A stretch of 64,000 nucleotides of DNA from a bacterium (lineage in GTDB: Bacteria; Verrucomicrobiota; Kiritimatiellia; CAIKKV01; CAITUY01). The notes under the pieces are model-generated. The model was given only the letters and a program-made list of their open reading frames with translations. It made no database searches and was not told the origin of the DNA. Both the position numbers and the translations under genes were made by a program. Shown here piece after piece: positions 28,820 to 37,407 of this stretch (its first letter is position 1; the number at the start of each line of letters is the position of its first letter). The stretch lies in assembly GCA_037143175.1 (NCBI GenBank), contig JBAWZF010000008.1:18859-82858 (forward strand), written 5' to 3'.

Positions 28820-29270
28820 TGAGTGTTTCCTCCTCAAACGAAAGCAGACCGGCAAGATCGTGGATCAGCAACAGGCCGTCGGGCAGTTTGGCAACTCCGC
28901 GGAATTGAGGCAGGGAGGGGAGAATTCCGCCGGAGGCCGTCATGGTCCCGGGCGCCAGGTCAAAGAGATTTTCCACCTCGTCGGCGACCAGCACGACGGA
29001 ACGTGTTCCCGCCCGGGCAATGATAAAGCGATCACTGAGTTGCACGGGTTTGGCGGGTAGTTGAAACTTCTTCCGCATGCTGATCACCGGCATGATCTGG
29101 CCTTGTACGTTGATCACGCCCAGCGCGCAGTCCGGAATGCCTGGCACGGGGGTGACTTCAACAGCCCGGATTATCCGAAGCACGTTCTCAACGGGAATTC
29201 CAAAGCGTTCCTCCCCGAGGCGATAAGCCAAAACGCGTGTGGGTTGGTCGTTCATTTGCTGGGCATTCAT
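28773..29270 (-). CDS. cheW: CheW-type coupling protein (165 aa), first gene of the chemosensory operon
   Basis: CheW-domain protein with VLAYRLGEERFGIPVENVLR, TPVPGIPDCALGVINVQGQI and VISMRKKF. It ends with a short acidic tail. Two distinct CheW proteins flanking CheR is the Wsp order (WspB, WspC, WspD). ATG at 29270 chosen; a second in-frame ATG at 29255 is possible. The 3' end of this gene carries the strong ribosome-binding site for cheR. About 250 bases upstream hold no gene and no clear promoter that I can defend. Confidence 0.9.
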   Translation of the reverse strand: MNAQQMNDQPTRVLAYRLGEERFGIPVENVLRIIRAVEVTPVPGIPDCALGVINVQGQIMPVISMRKKFQLPAKPVQLSDRFIIARAGTRSVVLVADEVENLFDLAPGTMTASGGILPSLPQFRGVAKLPDGLLLIHDLAGLLSFEEETLIDTTLTSAGPSAIPA

Positions 29271-29522
29271 AATAAGAGATATTAATGATTTCCTTCTGGA
29301 AGGATGATGCACGGAGTCAAGTTATCGTGCAAGTGAATAGTTTCCCCCTCCTTAAAACTAACAGCGTGCAAAGAACCACACGGGCGTGCAACTCCAGGCG
29401 TGGCAGTAGCTGTTTAAAAGATAGGAGCCGTAGGGATTGCGCTTCGGGTCATTCAGGTCCCATAAAACCACCACACGCTTTTCCCGTCATAGGTGCCATC
29501 TGTGCCGCGATAGAATGTCATG

Positions 29523-30881
29523 TTATGAAATCTTTCGTGAAAGTTTGATGATGATTGGCATAAGAATGCCGATCATCAGGATTAGTGAAACGGTTAAGAG
29601 GGTTTTGCCGGAAACTCCTCCGGTCTTGGACTGTTTTTTGAAGGTGGGGTTGGGTTGAGCCGCGCCAACCGTCCACTGTGCCCCTGAGCCGGCAGGGATC
29701 GCTGCGAGTACCGTGGCAACATCATATTTTGGAGCCGGAATTTCTGTCCCGCCGAAATAGACCTGATAGGTCATTCCTGACTTGGGAAAAAAGAGTGCCT
29801 CGTAAGTATTGTAGCGGGCTCGTAGTCCGGCAAACGTCAACGGCGGATTGTCCTGATTCTGAATGGTCAGGCGGAAGAGGCGGCCACGGTATTCGCAGGG
29901 AAGCGTAAGCGTCATGCAGTCCTGCTGGATAATTCCGGCGCGGATGCGGGTGATACGGCCGTTGGCCAGTGTCTGCCAGGCTTCCTGTGTTGTGGCCCGC
30001 CCTTCCAATGTCACAGCCCGCGAAAAGTTTGCCTCTTCAGTTTTCGGGATGATCGCAACAAGCGGTTCTCGTAGCGTGGAAAACGTGAGAATGGTTTGTT
30101 GCCGGGGTAGATCCTGATTGACTGTCCAGTGGGTAAGGTCGCGCTCAAGGGTCGCGGGGTCACCTGCCACGACAGACAACTGCTGGCCTAAAAATATAAT
30201 CCGATCCATCCGGAATGGTTCCCGGCGGAACGAGGTGGCTTCGGTTTCGTTCCCCGCCTGACCGCCACGGGTTTGCCGGATGATCTCCACCAGCGGGGAG
30301 TCCTTGTTCTCAGTAATGTTTGAGACTTCAATCCGATACCAGAGGTAATTACCAGTCGAAATCGGGACCCGGTCGCGCCTGACATCTACAAAACGGGAGT
30401 AGTCGTATATGGGTTCGTTGGTGGCGAGAAGGGTCCATGATTGACGGTCCGTGCTGCCGGCAACGGTTACGAGCTTTTCGAAATTACGTACACCGGATTC
30501 GAATTGGAGGGCGCCCGGTTGAGGATGTTTTGGGTCCCGTGCGACCACCATTTCGATGCGGTTATTTTCGAGCGTTCGGAAGGATTCGATTTTAGCAGGT
30601 GCGAAGGGTTGCAGGGTTTCTACCGTGCGGAGAGGAATCTTGAGCCTAAGGAGGAAGGGGGTCTCCCGGCCAGTGGCGTCGAAGAGGCGAAGGTTGGTTG
30701 GCGGAGCATCCAGAACGTCAAACAGTTCGGCATCGAGCGTGAAGGACCCGATTTCGGTGGATAGACCTGCGGGTGGTTGAAGAGACTTGAACTGTTTAAA
30801 GGCATCAGGGGTTACCCCGGCCAATGGCAGGGTGGAGGCCGCAATAAGTATCGAAATATGCATGATAACACGTGAAATCAT
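29523..30881 (-). CDS. DUF3999-like membrane-associated protein
   Basis: 452 residues with an N-terminal signal peptide (about 1-22), a large periplasmic beta-rich region (repeated strands such as VVARDPKHPQPGALQFESG and SGNYLWYRIEVSNIT), and one C-terminal transmembrane helix (LLTVSLILMIGILMPIII) followed by a few basic residues. This is the layout of DUF3999 proteins. It overlaps the upstream DUF2339 gene by four bases (ATGA), and a strong GGAGGA lies before its ATG. The two families are commonly paired, but no molecular function is established. Confidence 0.8.
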   Translation of the reverse strand: MISRVIMHISILIAASTLPLAGVTPDAFKQFKSLQPPAGLSTEIGSFTLDAELFDVLDAPPTNLRLFDATGRETPFLLRLKIPLRTVETLQPFAPAKIESFRTLENNRIEMVVARDPKHPQPGALQFESGVRNFEKLVTVAGSTDRQSWTLLATNEPIYDYSRFVDVRRDRVPISTGNYLWYRIEVSNITENKDSPLVEIIRQTRGGQAGNETEATSFRREPFRMDRIIFLGQQLSVVAGDPATLERDLTHWTVNQDLPRQQTILTFSTLREPLVAIIPKTEEANFSRAVTLEGRATTQEAWQTLANGRITRIRAGIIQQDCMTLTLPCEYRGRLFRLTIQNQDNPPLTFAGLRARYNTYEALFFPKSGMTYQVYFGGTEIPAPKYDVATVLAAIPAGSGAQWTVGAAQPNPTFKKQSKTGGVSGKTLLTVSLILMIGILMPIIIKLSRKIS

Positions 30882-33262
30882 AGGGTTTCCTCCTTGATGA
30901 ACTTTTTGCTGGCGCGGAGATAGACGAATGAGCCGAGGAGCAGCAGGATGCCGATAATCATCAGGGCGATGACCCGGTAGATGGTGGGCATATGGGCCAT
31001 ATCGACCATGAAGACTTTGAGGGCGACGGTGGTGAAAAGGATCAAGCCGACGATCCGGATGGCGCGGATCCGCCTCCAGATCCCGCCGGTGATGAAACTG
31101 AAGGCGAAGAGGGTCCAGAGTACCGAGATGCCGCCCGCTTCAAATTCACGGAGCTTCCAGTGGAGAAGACTGTAGAGCTCGGTGGTCAGGTAAAGCCAGA
31201 GCAGGGCGATGGCGGTGTAACCAAAGATGGCGGGAATGATGGTTTTGGTTCCCTGGCGATAGAGTAGAGCGGCGCCTGCCCCCAGAAGGACGAGCACGGC
31301 GGTAAAGTCCAGCCAGCGCATGAGGGCAAGGAAAGGCGTATAGGTCATGTTAAAATAGCCTTGCTCACACAAATTCCAGCCGGGCATATCGACAAAGATG
31401 GTTTTGATGACCGCACCGGCGGCAAAGAATATCAACCCCGCGACGAACGGAGTGGTTTGTGCCGAGCGGTAAAGCAACAGGAAGCCCAGTGCCATGGCGC
31501 ACCAGAGGCCCGTTAACATGGCGGGACGCCAGGGGGTGAAAAAGCTGAACATCATGTAAAGCTCGCTGTGGAGATACAGGAAGATTACCGCTACGGCACC
31601 CCAGAAGAAGATGCGATGGGTAATGGAGGCGGGCGCAACATCAGGCGTATCGGGCAGAGGTTCTGCGGTTTGTTCGGACGGTCTGATGGCCTGGTGCAGT
31701 TCAAGAATGAAGGCCGCCGCTATCGAACCGATGGCGCCGCCAAAAGTCCATAATCGTGTTGCCAGGGCTTTCCAATAGGCCGTCATGTCGGATGGGGTAG
31801 CACTGGAGAAATCAAAGCGGGGACATTCAAATACTGCCAGCCGCATCAAGGTGAGCGCGTAGACTACGTAGGCCACCTGCCGCAAAAAGGCGCTGTCGAG
31901 TCGGCGTCCGAGCCAGAGGAACATAAACGCCTGTAAAGACCAGGCGAGCGTGAGTGATTCCTGTTCCATGGCCAGGGGCATGGTCAGCGTGGTGTAGAAA
32001 CCAGCCAGGGCAATCAGGGCCACCAGCAATCGGCGATCGGTAGATTTTAACTGGATGAAAGCCGCGACATGCAGGACATAGTATAAGGCGATGGCGATGG
32101 TCATCAGCGCCGGGTAAGGGCGGCCTACTGCTTCGATAATCAGACTGTAGGCAAACCAGGAGAAAAGTCCGGCATTGAATACAAGATGCATGATTTCAAG
32201 CAGGGACGCTTGAATTGAGCGGCGCAGGTTGTGGAGAAAAACAAGGGTGGAGTGCGCCACGAAGAATAACGAGAGGAAGGTGATGGCGACAGGAAAGTCC
32301 GACGTTTTATATTGGCTGAGCGAGCCGATATAGATGGCATAGGTGAATACGAAGCCCAGATAATTAAGGAGGCGCCATTGGCGGAGATGGGCGATGCCAA
32401 GGATGCCGAGATTGAGCAGGAGCAGATAACTGAAAAGTGCCGGGAAGTTGGGGGTTCCCGTGCTGAGCAGGATGGGGGTACAGAAGCCGCCGATGAGGCC
32501 GAAAATGGCGATTAGCATGGAGTCTGCATAGAGGGCCAGGATGCCGGCCGCGACGGTGATCAGGATCATCAGGGCGAAAACCAGAACCATGGAATCCAGC
32601 AGGTGATAGAGAGGCCCGAGCGCATACATGCTGAAATACAGGGTGGCCAGGCCGCCGCCCACGAAGCCCTGGCCCAGGATGTTCCAGCGGTTTCCCAGCA
32701 GGCGGATGCCGCCACCCAGCATGCCGAGGCCAAACAGAATGCTCATGGCCACGCGTAGGGTGGGGCCCATGAGGTTGTTATCCAGCGACCACTTCAGGAA
32801 ATAGCCCGCACAGGAGACGAGGGCCACAATTCCCACCCGCATCAGCCAGGTCGTGGCCACGGCATATTCCATGGTCACGCCTTTGGGTCGGTATTCCTCG
32901 CCCACCAGGATCCATTGCCAGATGCGGTTCAGGATGTCCTTGGCGGACTGAACCCAGGCTGGGGGTGGAGTGGGTGTTTCCTGTATTTCGGTAGGGCGAG
33001 GCGTCCCTGCCGAGCCGTCTTTGGGCGCTGGTTTGTTGTCCAACAGGTTTATTGGAATGGGCGGCGGCTGAGGCACCGCTTTCTCGGGGATGATGGCGGG
33101 CTTTTCCAGGGGTTTGACTGGATGGCGGAGTTCCCGTTGGATATCCAGAAGTCGATCTTCCAGGCGATTCAGATCGCTAATACTGTTCTTGATCTTTCGG
33201 AGTTGGACGACGATATAAATGGCGAGAAGGGTGAGGACGATCAAAAAAGGTTCATCAAACAT
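30878..33262 (-). CDS. DUF2339 polytopic membrane protein
   Basis: 794 residues. An N-terminal membrane segment, a coiled-coil with Pro-rich linker (about 25-110), then roughly twenty or more hydrophobic segments to the C-terminus, characteristic of DUF2339. Signature-like stretches include GLGMLGGGIRLLGNRWNILGQ and the following GGGLATLYFSMYA. The ATG at 33262 is preceded by AAGGAGAGG. Function unknown; an envelope role is guessed from its partner. It is divergent from hsdM across 181 bases. Confidence 0.87.
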   Translation of the reverse strand: MFDEPFLIVLTLLAIYIVVQLRKIKNSISDLNRLEDRLLDIQRELRHPVKPLEKPAIIPEKAVPQPPPIPINLLDNKPAPKDGSAGTPRPTEIQETPTPPPAWVQSAKDILNRIWQWILVGEEYRPKGVTMEYAVATTWLMRVGIVALVSCAGYFLKWSLDNNLMGPTLRVAMSILFGLGMLGGGIRLLGNRWNILGQGFVGGGLATLYFSMYALGPLYHLLDSMVLVFALMILITVAAGILALYADSMLIAIFGLIGGFCTPILLSTGTPNFPALFSYLLLLNLGILGIAHLRQWRLLNYLGFVFTYAIYIGSLSQYKTSDFPVAITFLSLFFVAHSTLVFLHNLRRSIQASLLEIMHLVFNAGLFSWFAYSLIIEAVGRPYPALMTIAIALYYVLHVAAFIQLKSTDRRLLVALIALAGFYTTLTMPLAMEQESLTLAWSLQAFMFLWLGRRLDSAFLRQVAYVVYALTLMRLAVFECPRFDFSSATPSDMTAYWKALATRLWTFGGAIGSIAAAFILELHQAIRPSEQTAEPLPDTPDVAPASITHRIFFWGAVAVIFLYLHSELYMMFSFFTPWRPAMLTGLWCAMALGFLLLYRSAQTTPFVAGLIFFAAGAVIKTIFVDMPGWNLCEQGYFNMTYTPFLALMRWLDFTAVLVLLGAGAALLYRQGTKTIIPAIFGYTAIALLWLYLTTELYSLLHWKLREFEAGGISVLWTLFAFSFITGGIWRRIRAIRIVGLILFTTVALKVFMVDMAHMPTIYRVIALMIIGILLLLGSFVYLRASKKFIKEETL

Positions 33263-33443
33263 ATAAAGCCTCTCCTTGATTGGCGGCAGGTCGCATTAAC
33301 ATCACACAGTCATGAATGGCGATGATGTTTAAAGGCGAGGGGAGTGTCAAGGGCGGAAGCGGAATTCTCTCATCCTTTCTTGATTCTTGCTACCCTGCGC
33401 ACTATCCTCCTCGGAGATTTAACAAGAAAGATAACCTCATCTC

Positions 33444-35921
33444 ATGGCCTTGAAGAAATCTGAACTCTACTCATCCCTCTGGGCCGGGTGTGACGAACTG
33501 CGCGGCGGTATGGATGCCAGTCAGTACAAGGACTATGTTCTGGTGCTGCTTTTCGTTAAATACGTCAGCGATAAGTTTGCCGGTCAGCCTTATGCTCCCA
33601 TCACGATTCCGCCAGGCGCCAGTTTCACTGACTTGGTCGCACTCAAGGGCAAAGCGAGCATCGGCGATGACATCAATAAGAAAATCCTGGGCCCCCTCGC
33701 TCAGGCCAACACGCTGTCTGATATGCCGGATTTCAACGATCCGAACAAACTCGGTAGCGGCAAGGAGATGGTCGAGCGCCTGACCAACCTCATCGCCATT
33801 TTCGAAAACCCCGCCCTCGATTTCTCAAAGAACCGCGCTGATGGGGATGACCTCCTGGGGGATGCCTATGAATACCTGATGCGGCATTTCGCCACGGAAA
33901 GCGGCAAGAGCAAAGGCCAGTTCTATACCCCCGCCGAGGTCAGCCGCGTCATCGCCCAGATCCTCGGGATCCACCATGCAGACACCCGGAACGAAACCAC
34001 CGTCTATGATCCGACCTGCGGCTCCGGCTCCCTTCTCTTGAAGGTCGGGGATGAGGCGCGGCACGGCAAGGACGTGCACGTCTCCCTGTTCGGACAGGAA
34101 AAGGATTCCTCCACTGCCGGTCTCGCCCACATGAATATGATCCTGCATAATTATGGCACGGCCGAGATCAAGCAGGGCAACACGCTTGCCAGTCCCCTTT
34201 TTATCGAAGGCGACGCGCTGAAGACCTTCGATTACGTCGTCGCCAATCCGCCCTTCAGCGATAAACGCTGGAGCACCGGCCTCACTCCCGACGTCGATCC
34301 CTTCCGTCGTTTCGCCGGCTATGGCGTTCCGCCTGCCAAGCAGGGCGACTACGCCTACCTCCTGCATATCCTCCGCTCACTCAAGAGCACAGGCAAGGGC
34401 GCCTGCATCCTCCCGCACGGTGTTCTCTTCCGTGGCAACGCCGAGGGCGTCATCCGCCGCAATCTGATCCAGCGTGGCGTGATCAAGGGAATTATCGGCC
34501 TGCCCGCCAACCTTTTCTACGGCACCGGCATCCCCGCCTGCATCATCATGCTGGACAAGGAGCACGCCCAGGCCCGCAAGGGCATTTTCATGATTGATGC
34601 CTCCAAGGGGTTCCGGAAGGACGGCAACAAAAACCGCCTCCGTGAACAGGACATCCACCGTATTGTGGACACCTTCACCCGTCAGGTCGAAATCCCCGGC
34701 TACGCCCGCCTGATCCCCGTGTCCGAGATCAGCGCCGCGAAAAATGACTACAATCTCAACCTGCCCCGCTACATCGACAGTACTGAGGCCGAGGACCTTC
34801 AGGACATCACCGCCCATTTGCGCGGCGGTATCCCGGATCGCGACCTTGATGCGCTGGCCCGCTACTGGACCGTGCTCCCCAATGTCCGGGCGACCCTTTT
34901 CAAACCCGTGCGAAAAGGCTATTCCCGACTCTCGACTCTCGACTCTCAACCCGCAACTGGTTCATCTCTGAAAGCGGCGATCCTTGGCCATGAGGAATTC
35001 ACCGCCTTTAACGCCTCCGCAACCAAACTTTTTACGAAATGGAAGAACGCCAATACCCCGCACCTTAAGGGCTTCACCCAGAACGGCCATCCCAAGGTCC
35101 TCATCGAAACCATTTCTGAGAACCTGCTCACTACCTTTGAAAAGGCGCCACTTCTGGACCCCTATGACATTTACCAGCACCTCATGGACTACTGGGCTGA
35201 GACGATGCAGGACGATAGTTACATCATCGCCGACGAGGGCTGGCTCAAGGGTGCCCAGCCCCGGCTCGTGATTGAGGACAAGGCCAAGAAGACCAAGGCC
35301 AAGCCTGATTTCGTGGTCGGCAAAAAGAAATACCAGACCGAACTGATCCCGCCCGCCCTGGTCATCGCCCGCTACTACGCCAAGGAGCAGGCCGCCATTG
35401 AGACGTTGGAAGCGCAGATCGCCGCCATTCAGCAGCAGATTGAGGAAATGGCCGAGGAACACGGTGGGGAAGAGGGGCTGCTGGTCGAAGCCTTTACCGA
35501 AAAAGGCACACTCACCGCCAAGAGCGTGAAAGACCGGCTCAAGCAGTTGGCAGTTGACAGTGGGCAGTGGACAGTGGAGGAAGAAGACGCATTGACCGGG
35601 TGGTTGAAGTTGGCGCAGCAGGAAGCGGACACCGGTGCGGAACTCAAGACCGTGCAGGACGCGCTCATGGCCAAGGTCGCGGCCAAATACGGTCAACTCA
35701 CCGAGACCGAGATCAAGACCCTTGTGGTGGACGACAAATGGCTGGCCACCCTGGCCGCCGCCGTGCAGGGCGAGTTGGACCGTGTCTCCCAGACCCTGAC
35801 CGGCCGCATTCGCGAACTCGCTGAACGCTACGCATCCCCCCTGCCACAGATTACTGAGGAAGTGGCTGAACTGGAAGCCAAGGTGGCCAGGCATCTGGAG
35901 AGAATGGGTTTCAAGTCATGA
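33444..35921 (+). CDS. hsdM: Type I restriction-modification DNA methyltransferase subunit HsdM
   Basis: 825 residues. HsdM N-terminal helical domain (about 5-130), then the N6-adenine methyltransferase core with SAM motif I (YDPTCGSGSLLLKV) and catalytic NPPF (VVANPPFSDKRW). The C-terminal third (about 500-825) is long and helical, larger than in standard HsdM (about 500-550 residues). Two heptanucleotide repeat tracts lie inside the frame: 34927-34947 (GACTCTC x3, near residue 496) and 35544-35578 (CAGTNNN x5, near residue 702). The frame stays open across both. With HsdS it methylates the recognition site; it heads the R-M island. Confidence 0.95.
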   Translation: MALKKSELYSSLWAGCDELRGGMDASQYKDYVLVLLFVKYVSDKFAGQPYAPITIPPGASFTDLVALKGKASIGDDINKKILGPLAQANTLSDMPDFNDPNKLGSGKEMVERLTNLIAIFENPALDFSKNRADGDDLLGDAYEYLMRHFATESGKSKGQFYTPAEVSRVIAQILGIHHADTRNETTVYDPTCGSGSLLLKVGDEARHGKDVHVSLFGQEKDSSTAGLAHMNMILHNYGTAEIKQGNTLASPLFIEGDALKTFDYVVANPPFSDKRWSTGLTPDVDPFRRFAGYGVPPAKQGDYAYLLHILRSLKSTGKGACILPHGVLFRGNAEGVIRRNLIQRGVIKGIIGLPANLFYGTGIPACIIMLDKEHAQARKGIFMIDASKGFRKDGNKNRLREQDIHRIVDTFTRQVEIPGYARLIPVSEISAAKNDYNLNLPRYIDSTEAEDLQDITAHLRGGIPDRDLDALARYWTVLPNVRATLFKPVRKGYSRLSTLDSQPATGSSLKAAILGHEEFTAFNASATKLFTKWKNANTPHLKGFTQNGHPKVLIETISENLLTTFEKAPLLDPYDIYQHLMDYWAETMQDDSYIIADEGWLKGAQPRLVIEDKAKKTKAKPDFVVGKKKYQTELIPPALVIARYYAKEQAAIETLEAQIAAIQQQIEEMAEEHGGEEGLLVEAFTEKGTLTAKSVKDRLKQLAVDSGQWTVEEEDALTGWLKLAQQEADTGAELKTVQDALMAKVAAKYGQLTETEIKTLVVDDKWLATLAAAVQGELDRVSQTLTGRIRELAERYASPLPQITEEVAELEAKVARHLERMGFKS
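34927..34947 (+). repeat. Heptanucleotide tandem repeat GACTCTC x3 inside hsdM
   Basis: Three exact GACTCTC units occur in the coding region near codon 496, followed by AACCCGCAAC. Because 7 is not a multiple of 3, each extra unit shifts the frame, yet the ORF is open. The tract falls at a low-complexity stretch (SRLSTLDSQPATG) between the methyltransferase core and the helical C-terminal region. Confidence 0.8.
35544..35578 (+). repeat. Heptanucleotide tandem repeat CAGTNNN x5 inside hsdM
   Basis: Five 7-bp units (CAGTTGG, CAGTTGA, CAGTGGG, CAGTGGA, CAGTGGA) lie in the helical C-terminal part of hsdM, encoding the LAVDSGQWTVEEE region. The same heptamer family, in opposite orientation, begins hsdS (37471-37505) and forms the intergenic hairpin at 47254-47382. 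Confidence 0.85.
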
Positions 35922-35961
35922 GCGAGAACAGATCAGCTCCGACGGGGATAATATCGCATCG

Positions 35962-36035
35962 TAATCGTAATCTTAATCCTAATCGTAATCTCTTGCCCCA
36001 AAGAGGATTATGATTAAGATTACGATTAAGATTAT
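35962..36035. repeat. Inverted hexanucleotide repeats (TAATCN x5 / GATTAN x5)
   Basis: 35962-35991 holds five TAATCN units and 36006-36035 holds five GATTAN units in inverse orientation, separated by 14 bases that include GCCCC. Together they could form a long AT-rich hairpin. A third tract of seven GATTAN-like units is at 36489-36530, on the other side of the four-helix-bundle gene. Strict 6-bp periodicity with a variable last base marks these as one repeat family. Confidence 0.85.
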
Positions 36036-36086
36036 GAATCAGAAAAGACCCTTAAGTAAGCGCCATTCCCCTCTAAAGTGCTAATC

Positions 36087-36473
36087 ATGAACACAAGTTT
36101 TGATCACGAGAAATTGAATGTATACAAAGAGGCGATTAAGTTTGTCGTTTGGGCGGATGAACTTCTGGAAACGCTCCCCAAAAATCTGGCTGTGCACGGT
36201 CAACTGGACAGAGCAGCGACATCCATTCCGCTAAACATTGCTGAGGGAAATGGGAAATACACAGCACCTGATCGATGCCGATTCTTCGATATCGCTCGTG
36301 GTTCGGCACTGGAATGTGCGGCGTGTCTGGATGTGCTTGTAGCCAAAAAAAGACTTAAAGAGGCCGACGAGGGGAAAGAGATTCTGGTTCGAATCGTCTC
36401 CATGCTGGTAGGATTAATCAGAAGCACATCGTCTGATCGTGTTCATGAAGATAGTTGCTCTTACGTAACGTAA
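36087..36473 (+). CDS. Four helix bundle protein (S23/IVS-encoded type)
   Basis: 128 residues, all alpha-helical. It matches the family found in 23S rRNA intervening sequences and in many accessory loci: FDHEKLNVYKEAIKFVVWAD, then QLDRAATSIPLNIAEGNGKY, then FFDIARGSALECAACLDV. Family members form pentamers of four-helix bundles; the function is unclear, with nucleic-acid or complex-assembly roles proposed. ATG at 36087 fits the family start. It is embedded between hsdM and hsdS within hexamer repeats and a direct repeat, suggesting it came as a cassette. A second four-helix-bundle gene lies after hsdS. Confidence 0.85.
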   Translation: MNTSFDHEKLNVYKEAIKFVVWADELLETLPKNLAVHGQLDRAATSIPLNIAEGNGKYTAPDRCRFFDIARGSALECAACLDVLVAKKRLKEADEGKEILVRIVSMLVGLIRSTSSDRVHEDSCSYVT

Positions 36474-36488
36474 AACGGGAAACCAGTG

Positions 36489-36530
36489 GATTAAGATTAA
36501 GATTAAAATTAGGATTAGGATAAAGATAAC
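36489..36530. repeat. GATTAN hexanucleotide tract after the four-helix-bundle gene
   Basis: Seven consecutive 6-bp units (GATTAA, GATTAA, GATTAA, AATTAG, GATTAG, GATAAA, GATAAC). It is the same family and phase as the tract at 36006-36035, so the four-helix-bundle gene is bracketed by the repeat. Confidence 0.8.
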
Positions 36531-36556
36531 CCCCTGCAGAAGTGACTGTGCCCGTC

Positions 36557-37162
36557 ATGAGCGAGAACAAGAAAATCCATAGTATCTTTAGCAGCGGTGA
36601 ATTGCTGGAAGATCCTGTTATCCGGAAATTCCGGAATACTGCCACAAAGATTGAAGAAAAAGCAGCGTGTCGGAATTTCCGACATACTGCCGATTACGGA
36701 AAACGAATTCTTGCGACAGTGTCGCAAGAATTGACGGCTGAGTACGGCAGGGAGGCCAATTGCTCGGAGCTCACCCATACGGATCGCTTTGCCAATGTGT
36801 CGACGCCGTCGACACAATTAAACGGACGACACGGGTTCGACAGGCTCACCGCAGGCGGAGGTCGTCCCTCAGTACCGCATTTACTGGTGAACCCAAAATG
36901 TGCGAAGGATTCGCACATTTTGAGTTGGTCCCATTACGTCGAGTTTCTTGGCATCTGGGAAACCGTTTTTCAATCACAAGTTTATTATGGCGAATTCGCC
37001 ATAATTAAAAGCCAGGCAGTTCAATGTGATCAGAACATTCTGAACTGCAAGGCCTTAGAGATTCGGCAGACAGTGTCTGCCGAATTGGCCCTCAAAGGCG
37101 AATTTGAAGCGACAATTGCAGCGGAAGGAAGAGCCATGAAGAAGATGGAGTTCAAGATATGA
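36557..37162 (+). pseudogene. Scrambled RhuM-like/DUF1016-like reading frame carrying palindromes
   Basis: A 201-codon open frame made of recognisable pieces of two families often found beside type I R-M genes. The start (IHSIFSSGELLEDPVIRKFR) resembles the RhuM N-terminal region. DYGKRILATVSQELTAEYG and LSWSHYVEFLGI resemble DUF1016/YhcG nuclease-family segments. The intervening sequence is non-homologous and is dominated by short perfect palindromes that stay in frame. It lacks the catalytic half of DUF1016. It ends in a 4-base ATGA overlap with the next ORF, so the chain of overlapping starts from hsdM to hsdS survives apart from the cassette. I treat it as a relic; it could still be translated. 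Confidence 0.6.
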
Positions 37163-37407
37163 ATATTGAAAATGATGGATCTCCCCTCATGAGCAATATG
37201 TGCAACTCGTTGGACAAAAATGGGATAAGAGGTGTATCGCCCCCCAATCTCCGCAAATTCAGGGAATTTTATCTGGCTTACCGGGAGATTCAACAGACGC
37301 TGTCTGTTGAATCTGATGCAACGTTCGCCATGAAACCCGGCCCAATTCTCGTGACAGTGTCACGAAGATTAAACAGAGGGACAACTATCCGGAATTTCCG
37401 GATAGTT
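36621..37407. repeat. Cluster of at least eleven short, mostly perfect palindromes
   Basis: Positions and arm lengths: 36621-36635 (7), 36668-36684 (8), 36706-36732 (13), 36796-36816 (10), 36894-36922 (13, 3-base loop), 36984-37005 (11, no loop), 37016-37048 (12, with bulge), 37061-37085 (12), 37286-37314 (13, 3-base loop), 37349-37365 (8), 37383-37407 (12). The arms differ in sequence but keep themes: several have ACA-G-TGT at the centre, others GGAA-T-TTCC. All lie inside ORFs; several encode TVS/TLS or RNFR-type peptides. Loss of sequence identity with retention of pairing is the key feature. Confidence 0.9.

Larger units (their letters stand above)
35915..36569 (+). mobile_element. Putative four-helix-bundle cassette bounded by a 16-bp direct repeat
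   Basis: The 16-mer GTCATGAGCGAGAACA occurs at 35915-35930, where it overlaps the hsdM stop and starts a 31-codon ORF ending at 36013, and again at 36554-36569, where it starts the next ORF. Between the copies are hexanucleotide TAATCN tracts, the four-helix-bundle gene and GATTAN tracts. A simple reading is insertion of a ~640-bp cassette at the start of the gene after hsdM, duplicating the target. No transposase is visible, so mobility is inference. Confidence 0.5.

Noticed and set aside
34962..35894. 310-codon minus-strand frame inside hsdM
   Set aside because: Antisense to the hsdM C-terminal region; low-complexity Gly/Leu/Phe composition and no sensible start site.
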